NCBI GenBank assembly: GCA_017889745.1
Contig: JAGGAG010000087.1
Location: 1-11,215 of the forward strand
DNA: 11,215 nucleotides
Direction of reading: 5' to 3'
Source: Gemmatimonadota bacterium
Lineage (GTDB): Bacteria; Gemmatimonadota; Gemmatimonadetes; Gemmatimonadales; GWC2-71-9
A model generated the notes under the pieces. That model searched no databases, was not told where the DNA came from, and saw only the letters and a list, made by a program, of their open reading frames with translations. A program made the position numbers and the translations under genes. This document shows, piece after piece, positions 7,010 through 11,215 of this stretch; the first letter of the stretch is position 1, and every line of letters begins with the position of its first letter.

Positions 7010-9973
7010 TCACGCCTTCGCGTCGGCAAGCTCATCCATGCTTACACAGGTGCAGACCAGGTGCCTGTCCCCGTACGCCCCGTCGATCCGGCCCACCGTC
7101 GGCCAGACCTTCGACTCGCGCACGGCCGCCGAGGGGAACCCGGCGCGCTCGCGGGGATAGGGACGGTTCCAGGCGTCGCCGATCACCTGCTGCAGGGTGT
7201 GCGGCGCATTGGTGAGCAGGTTGTTCTCCCGCTCCGCGGCGCCCTCCTCGATCTCCCGGATCTCCTGCCGGATCGCGATCATCGCATCGCAGAAGCGATC
7301 GAGCTCCTCGAGCGACTCGCTCTCGGTCGGCTCGACCATGAGCGTACCCGCCACCGGAAAGGAGACCGTCGGCGGGTGGAACCCGTAGTCGATCAGCCGC
7401 TTCGCGATGTCCTCGACGTCGATGCCCGCGCTCTGCTTGAAGCCGCGGGTGTCGACGATGCACTCGTGCGCCACCAGGCCATGCCGCCCGGAGTAGAGCA
7501 CCGGATAGTGCGGCGCCAGGCGCTTCGCGATGTAGTTCGCGTTGAGGATCGCCACCTTGGTCGACTCCGCCAGCCCGTCGTAGCCCAGCAGGTTGATGTA
7601 CGCCCAGGAAATTGGCAGGATGCCGGCGCTGCCCCACGGGGCCGCCGAGATCGCGCCGCAGCTCGCATCGTGACCCAGGTCGACCACCGGATGGTCGGGC
7701 AGGAACGGACCCAGGTGCGCCGCGACGCCGATCGGCCCCATGCCCGGGCCGCCCCCGCCATGCGGGATGGCGAACGTCTTGTGCAGGTTGAGGTGGCACA
7801 CGTCCGCCCCGATGTCGCCCGGGCGGCAGAGGCCCACCTGCGCATTCATGTTGGCGCCGTCCATGTAGACCTGGCCCCCGTGCTGGTGCACGATCCGGCA
7901 GATCTCGCGGATGCCCGACTCGAAGACGCCGTGCGTCGACGGATAGGTGACCATCAGCGCGGCGAGGTTGTCGGAATGCTGTGACGCCTTGCCGCGAAGA
8001 TCGTCGATGTCGATGTTGCCGGCTGCGTCGCTCCTCACCGGCACCACCGTCATCCCCGCCATCGCGGCGCTGGCGGGGTTGGTGCCGTGCGCCGACATCG
8101 GGATCAGGCAGATCGTGCGGTTCGTGGCCCCGCGACTGTGGTGATAGGAGCGGATGACCATGAGCCCCGCATACTCGCCCTGCGAGCCGGCATTGGGCTG
8201 CAGCGATACCCTCGCGAAGCCGGTGATCTCGGCAAGTTGGTACTCGAGCTGGCGGAACAGCTCCTGGTACCCCTGTGCCTGGTCGCGCGGCGCGAACGGA
8301 TGCAGGCGGTTGAACCCGCGCCAGCTCACCGGCATCATCTCGCTCGTGGCGTTGAGCTTCATCGTGCAGCTGCCGAGCGGGATCATCGCGTGGCACAGCG
8401 ACAGGTCGCGTGCCTCGAGCCGCTTGATGTACCGGAGCATCTCCGTTTCCGACTGGTGCTGGTGGAAGACGGGGTGCGCCAGGTAGGCGCTCGTCCGCGC
8501 GAAGGCGGCCGGGATCGCCCGCTCCACCCGGCCACCGATGTCCTCCAGCATGAACGGCAGCGCTTCGTTGAGCGAGAAGATCGTGATCAGGTCGGCCACG
8601 TCGCCCAGGCTGGTGGTCTCGTCGAGCGCCACGCCGAGTCGCGTCGGGGAGATGACCCGCAGGTTGATCTGGCGCGACCGGGCCGCATCCACGATGCGCG
8701 GCAGGGCCCAGCGCTCGACCTCCACGCAGAGCGTGTCGAAGAAGTGCTCATGCACGATCCGGTACCGCAGCCGGCGCAACGCATTGGCGAGGATGACGGT
8801 GCGGCTATGGGTCCGCTCGGCGATGCGGCGGAGTCCGTCGGGGCCATGGTACACGACATACATGCTTGCCATGACGGCCAGGAGCACCTGCGCCGTGCAG
8901 ACGTTGCTCGTCGCCTTCTCCCGGCGGATGTGCTGTTCCCGGGTCTGCAGCGCCATGCGAAGGGCGGGACGGCCATCCCGGTCCTTCGATACGCCGATGA
9001 TGCGGCCCGGCATGTGACGCTTGTACTCGTCCTTCGTCGCGAAGAACGCCGCGTGCGGTCCGCCGTACCCGATCGGCACGCCGAAGCGCTGGCTGTTGCC
9101 GATCGCGATGTCCGCACCCCATTCGCCGGGGGGAACGAGCAGGGTGAGCGCAAGGAGGTCGGTCGCGGCGGTGACGAGCGCCCTGGCGGCGTGCGCCGCC
9201 GCGCAGGTCGCGCGGAAGTCGCGCAGCGCGCCGTCGGTCGCCGGGTACTGCACCAGGCAGCCGATGACACCCGGGCCGAACTCGAACTGCTCGGGCGACT
9301 GGACCTTCACCGCGACGCCGCGCGCTTCGGCGCGCGTCACTACCACCGCGACGGTCTGCGGGTGGCAGTCGGCATCGACGAGGTACACCGGGGCGTCGTG
9401 CCGGGGCGCCACGGCGTGGGTCAGTGCCATCGCCTCCGCGGCGGCCGTCGCCTCATCCAGCAGTGATGCGTTCGCAATGGGCAGGCCCGTGAGGTCGGCC
9501 ACCACCGTCTGGAAGTTGAGCAGCGCCTCCAGCCGTCCCTGCGCGATCTCGGCCTGGTACGGCGTGTACGCCGTGTACCAGCCGGGATTCTCCAGGATGT
9601 TGCGCTGGATCACCTGCGGCACGAAGGTGCCGTAGTACCCCATTCCGATGTGCGTGCGGAAGATGCGGTTCTGGTCGGCCATGCCACGCAGCGCCTGCAG
9701 CACCTCGCGCTCGCCGCGGCCCGGCGGCAGGTCGAGCGGGCGGCGGAGGCGGATGTCCTCGGGTACGACCGCGTCGATCAGGTCGTCGAGCGACGCGTAA
9801 CCGAGCAGCTTCACCATCTCGGTCACGTCTTCCTGGCGTGGGCCGATGTGGCGATAGGCGAAGTGGTTTGGATGCATTACCTCGAACGAGGGCATCCGGT
9901 GCGCGCGGATCTCGTCGGCCGCATCTGCGGGCTCGGGCACGGCACCGGCAGGGGGGCGATGGGTAGCGGTCAT
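7010..9973 (-). CDS. gcvP: Glycine dehydrogenase (decarboxylating), P-protein of the glycine cleavage system
   Basis: A 987-residue one-chain P-protein (family norm about 950-960), not the split GcvPA/GcvPB form. It uses PLP to decarboxylate glycine and passes the aminomethyl group to the lipoyl arm of GcvH. The N-terminal half begins at RHIGPRQEDV (41-50) and has GMGYYGTFVPQVIQRNILEN (110-129) and TPYQAEIAQGRLEALLNFQT (137-156). The C-terminal half has the PLP-binding lysine K732 in LNLHKTFAIPHGGGGPG. The first ~35 residues are extra relative to the family. The ATG at 9973 is kept because GGAG occurs upstream (9989-9986), though at an unusually long 12-nt spacing. In-frame ATGs at 9895 and 9877 are alternatives that would give a more typical length. 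gcvH lies upstream and lipM downstream; gcvT is absent from the window. Confidence 0.97.
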   Translation of the reverse strand: MTATHRPPAGAVPEPADAADEIRAHRMPSFEVMHPNHFAYRHIGPRQEDVTEMVKLLGYASLDDLIDAVVPEDIRLRRPLDLPPGRGEREVLQALRGMADQNRIFRTHIGMGYYGTFVPQVIQRNILENPGWYTAYTPYQAEIAQGRLEALLNFQTVVADLTGLPIANASLLDEATAAAEAMALTHAVAPRHDAPVYLVDADCHPQTVAVVVTRAEARGVAVKVQSPEQFEFGPGVIGCLVQYPATDGALRDFRATCAAAHAARALVTAATDLLALTLLVPPGEWGADIAIGNSQRFGVPIGYGGPHAAFFATKDEYKRHMPGRIIGVSKDRDGRPALRMALQTREQHIRREKATSNVCTAQVLLAVMASMYVVYHGPDGLRRIAERTHSRTVILANALRRLRYRIVHEHFFDTLCVEVERWALPRIVDAARSRQINLRVISPTRLGVALDETTSLGDVADLITIFSLNEALPFMLEDIGGRVERAIPAAFARTSAYLAHPVFHQHQSETEMLRYIKRLEARDLSLCHAMIPLGSCTMKLNATSEMMPVSWRGFNRLHPFAPRDQAQGYQELFRQLEYQLAEITGFARVSLQPNAGSQGEYAGLMVIRSYHHSRGATNRTICLIPMSAHGTNPASAAMAGMTVVPVRSDAAGNIDIDDLRGKASQHSDNLAALMVTYPSTHGVFESGIREICRIVHQHGGQVYMDGANMNAQVGLCRPGDIGADVCHLNLHKTFAIPHGGGGPGMGPIGVAAHLGPFLPDHPVVDLGHDASCGAISAAPWGSAGILPISWAYINLLGYDGLAESTKVAILNANYIAKRLAPHYPVLYSGRHGLVAHECIVDTRGFKQSAGIDVEDIAKRLIDYGFHPPTVSFPVAGTLMVEPTESESLEELDRFCDAMIAIRQEIREIEEGAAERENNLLTNAPHTLQQVIGDAWNRPYPRERAGFPSAAVRESKVWPTVGRIDGAYGDRHLVCTCVSMDELADAKA

Positions 9974-10022
9974 GCTATGCTATTGCTCCAGCTCGTGAAA
10001 AGGGGCACCACGCTAGACAAAG

Positions 10023-10051
10023 CGCGCCCCGGACAGAATGCCCGGAGCGCG
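10023..10051 (-). other. RNA hairpin in the gcvH-gcvP gap (attenuator or processing element?)
   Basis: In the 105-nt gap, the minus-strand RNA can pair CGCGCUCCGG with CCGGGGCGCG around a 9-nt loop, giving a 10-bp stem with a single G-U wobble. That wobble becomes a C-A mismatch on the opposite strand, which favours function in the sense RNA. It is followed by CUUUGUCUAG, a poor U-tract. It may stabilise the gcvH message, cause partial termination so that GcvH is made in excess over GcvP, or be incidental. I see no glycine-riboswitch architecture around it. Confidence 0.5.
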
Positions 10052-10078
10052 GATGGTGATGGATGACACGAGAAATCC

Positions 10079-10465
10079 TTACTCGCCGAGCTGAGCCTTG
10101 TAGGCCTCAGGGGTGAGCAGGGCCGTGAGGCTGTCAGGGTCCTTCATGCGGAGCCTGATCATCCAGCCGCCGTCATAAGGATCCCGATTGATGATACCGG
10201 GATCGGCTTCGAGCGCGCCGTTCACTTCCGTGACCTCGCCCCCCAATGGACAGAAGAGGTCAGACACCGCCTTCACCGCCTCGACCACGCCGAATACGCC
10301 GTGTTCATCGAAACTGTCCCCAACCTTGGGCAGGTTGACGAACACGATGTCGCCAAGCTCACCCTGCGCGTAGTCGGTGATCCCGACCTGGACGAGACCC
10401 TTGTCGAGAACCTTTACGTATTCGTGGTCGGTGGTGTACCGAAGGTCGGCGGGAATGTTCGACAT
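10079..10465 (-). CDS. gcvH: Glycine cleavage system H-protein (lipoyl carrier)
   Basis: A 128-residue protein of normal family length. It carries the lipoyl arm that shuttles the aminomethyl group from GcvP to GcvT and is reoxidised by the L-protein. Hallmarks: RYTTDHEYVKV (residues 9-19), VGITDYAQGELGDIVFVNLP (27-46), and the lipoylation site VEAVKAVSDLFCP with K65 as the modified lysine. DPYDGGWMIRLRM (95-107) is the usual C-terminal block. ATG at 10465 is preceded by CTGGAG with a 5-nt spacer, a good ribosome site. A predicted promoter lies just upstream, giving a leader of only about 25 nt, so no riboswitch fits. In many bacteria this protein is also the first acceptor of octanoyl groups from LipM, encoded two genes downstream here. 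Confidence 0.97.
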   Translation of the reverse strand: MSNIPADLRYTTDHEYVKVLDKGLVQVGITDYAQGELGDIVFVNLPKVGDSFDEHGVFGVVEAVKAVSDLFCPLGGEVTEVNGALEADPGIINRDPYDGGWMIRLRMKDPDSLTALLTPEAYKAQLGE

Positions 10466-10495
10466 GAAGGCTCCAGAGGGATGCGATCGGGGGCA

Positions 10496-10524
10496 AGGAT
10501 ACCGGAAGCCGCAAGGTGGGTCAA
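10496..10524 (-). promoter_or_regulatory. Sigma-70-like promoter for gcvH-gcvP-lipM
   Basis: On the minus strand TTGACC (10524-10519, five of six matches) and TATCCT (10501-10496, four of six) are separated by exactly 17 nt. The -35 box overlaps the TGA stop of coaE. Transcription would start near 10489, about 25 nt before the gcvH ATG. The spacing and the location in the only gap before gcvH make it credible, but it is prediction by eye only. Confidence 0.6.
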
Positions 10525-11126
10525 GGAAGCGCGCGGCCCATGAGTGAAGCCCAGACTTCGGCCGTTCGTGCCTCCAGAGCGGCCATATCGCTGTCGTTGT
10601 CGATGATGTAGTCGGCGCGCGGTCGCTTCATCGTCGCGGGCAGTTGTGCCGCCATCAGGCGGTCGGATTCATGGCGGGGCAGGCCGCTCCGCTCGAAGAG
10701 CCGCTGGCGGCGCAGTTCCTCGGGGGCATCGACCAGGACCACCACATCGAACGAGTCGGGATCGGCGACCTCGAAAAGCAGCGGGATGTCCGTGACCACG
10801 ACCTGTGCCCCGGCCTCGCGCGCCTGAGCTACCAGGGCGGTGCGGCGCCGGTTGACCGCGGGGTGGACCATGGCGTTCAGCTCCTTGAGCGCATCGGGCG
10901 ACGCAAGCACCATCGCACGCAACTGGCCGCGATCGAGCGTCCCGTCGGGTCGGAGCACGCCGGAGCCGAAGCGCCGCACAATGGCGCCGAGCACCGGATT
11001 GCCGGGCGACTGGACCTCACGCACCAACTGGTCGGCATCGATGATGACCGCGCCCCAGCGGCGGAAGAGACTGGCGACGGTCGACTTGCCCGACGCGACA
11101 TTTCCGGTCAGTGCAACATTCAGCAT
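10521..11126 (-). CDS. coaE: Dephospho-CoA kinase
   Basis: A 201-residue P-loop kinase that phosphorylates the ribose 3'-OH of dephospho-CoA, the last step of coenzyme A synthesis in the cytoplasm. Visible motifs are the P-loop GNVASGKS (residues 8-15), the DAD block (D30, D32) that binds substrate and metal, the HP pair (88-89), DIPLLFE (113-119), and the C-terminal ADYIIDND (171-178). Length matches the family (about 200). Its ATG at 11126 directly follows the TAG stop of the upstream gene (TAG|ATG) with no ribosome site in front, so translation probably depends on reinitiation after that gene. Its stop lies inside the -35 box of the gcvH promoter, so gcvH probably belongs to a separate transcription unit, perhaps with read-through. 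Confidence 0.96.
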   Translation of the reverse strand: MLNVALTGNVASGKSTVASLFRRWGAVIIDADQLVREVQSPGNPVLGAIVRRFGSGVLRPDGTLDRGQLRAMVLASPDALKELNAMVHPAVNRRRTALVAQAREAGAQVVVTDIPLLFEVADPDSFDVVVLVDAPEELRRQRLFERSGLPRHESDRLMAAQLPATMKRPRADYIIDNDSDMAALEARTAEVWASLMGRALP

Positions 11127-11215
11127 CTAGAGCAACGCCGTCTGGTCTTCATCCGCCCTTGGCACCCGGTGACAATGACGGCAGCGCGCCTCGTATGACT
11201 CGCGCCCCCATACCA
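11127..11215 (-). CDS. C-terminal fragment of an unidentified protein with a CXXCH motif
   Basis: Twenty-eight codons are open from the right window edge to a TAG stop at 11129-11127; the gene begins outside the window. The readable end contains ESYEARCRHCHRV, where CRHCH fits the CXXCH covalent haem-c attachment motif, followed by 13 more residues and the stop. That the frame ends exactly one base before the coaE ATG suggests a real gene. If a c-type cytochrome, a haem site this near the C-terminus suggests a multi-haem type rather than a simple class I cytochrome c, which needs a distal Met some 50-60 residues later. A zinc site or chance CXXCH is also possible. With so little sequence the family cannot be named. 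Confidence 0.6.
   Translation of the reverse strand, partial: VWGRESYEARCRHCHRVPRADEDQTALL

Noticed and set aside
6467..9466. Long plus-strand open frames opposite lipM and gcvP (505 and 459 codons)
   Set aside because: Antisense to strongly conserved genes, with Arg/His/Val-rich translations lacking any motif; shadows of GC-rich codon usage.
10466..10520. Glycine riboswitch upstream of gcvH
   Set aside because: Only 55 nt separate coaE from gcvH, too short for the aptamer, and no aptamer-like pairing was seen in it.
1..11215. A mobile, defence or phage system
   Set aside because: I looked on both strands for transposases, integrases, toxin-antitoxin pairs, nucleases, CRISPR repeats, tRNAs and direct repeats flanking an insertion, and found none; composition appears even across the window.

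Overview
This is a GC-rich bacterial chromosome segment in which every supportable gene lies on the minus strand, so the genes read from right to left. The genes are densely packed, with several 4-nt stop/start overlaps and several GTG starts. Nothing looks mobile: I saw no insertion sequence, integrase, CRISPR array, tRNA or rRNA. The peptide transporter's binding protein has an export signal, which fits a diderm or other bacterium with a periplasm-like compartment. My best guess is a Gemmatimonadota-like organism, based on composition and general gene style only; this is a weak inference that I could not test.

In transcription order, positions 11215 to about 6227 hold housekeeping metabolism. 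The window opens with the last 28 codons of an unidentified protein carrying a CXXCH motif. Its TAG stop directly abuts the ATG of coaE (dephospho-CoA kinase). A good sigma-70-like promoter overlaps the coaE stop codon and should drive gcvH (lipoyl carrier H-protein), gcvP (one-chain glycine decarboxylase P-protein) and a LipM-like octanoyltransferase. The carrier protein, the enzyme that loads it, and the enzyme probably needed to build its lipoyl cofactor are therefore adjacent. gcvT is not in the window. A strong RNA hairpin lies between gcvH and gcvP.

Positions about 6210 to 1 hold a complete Opp/Dpp-type peptide ABC transporter in the order binding protein, permease B, permease C, ATPase D, ATPase F. 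It is followed at once by a Rid-family protein and a PhzF-family protein, the latter cut by the window edge. Gaps are 1 nt, then 4-nt overlaps, then 14 nt, then another 4-nt overlap, so this looks like a single seven-gene operon. The Rid protein has Ala where archetypal RidA has its catalytic Arg, so it is probably not a classical enamine/imine deaminase. The operon plausibly imports a peptide or amino-acid-like compound and processes it, but the substrate is unknown.

Overall the region is mostly ordinary. The points worth a second look are the transporter-Rid-PhzF operon, the non-canonical Rid active site, the LipM/GcvH/GcvP coupling with the gcvH-gcvP hairpin, and the CXXCH tail upstream of coaE. 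I see no evidence for a wholly new kind of system.
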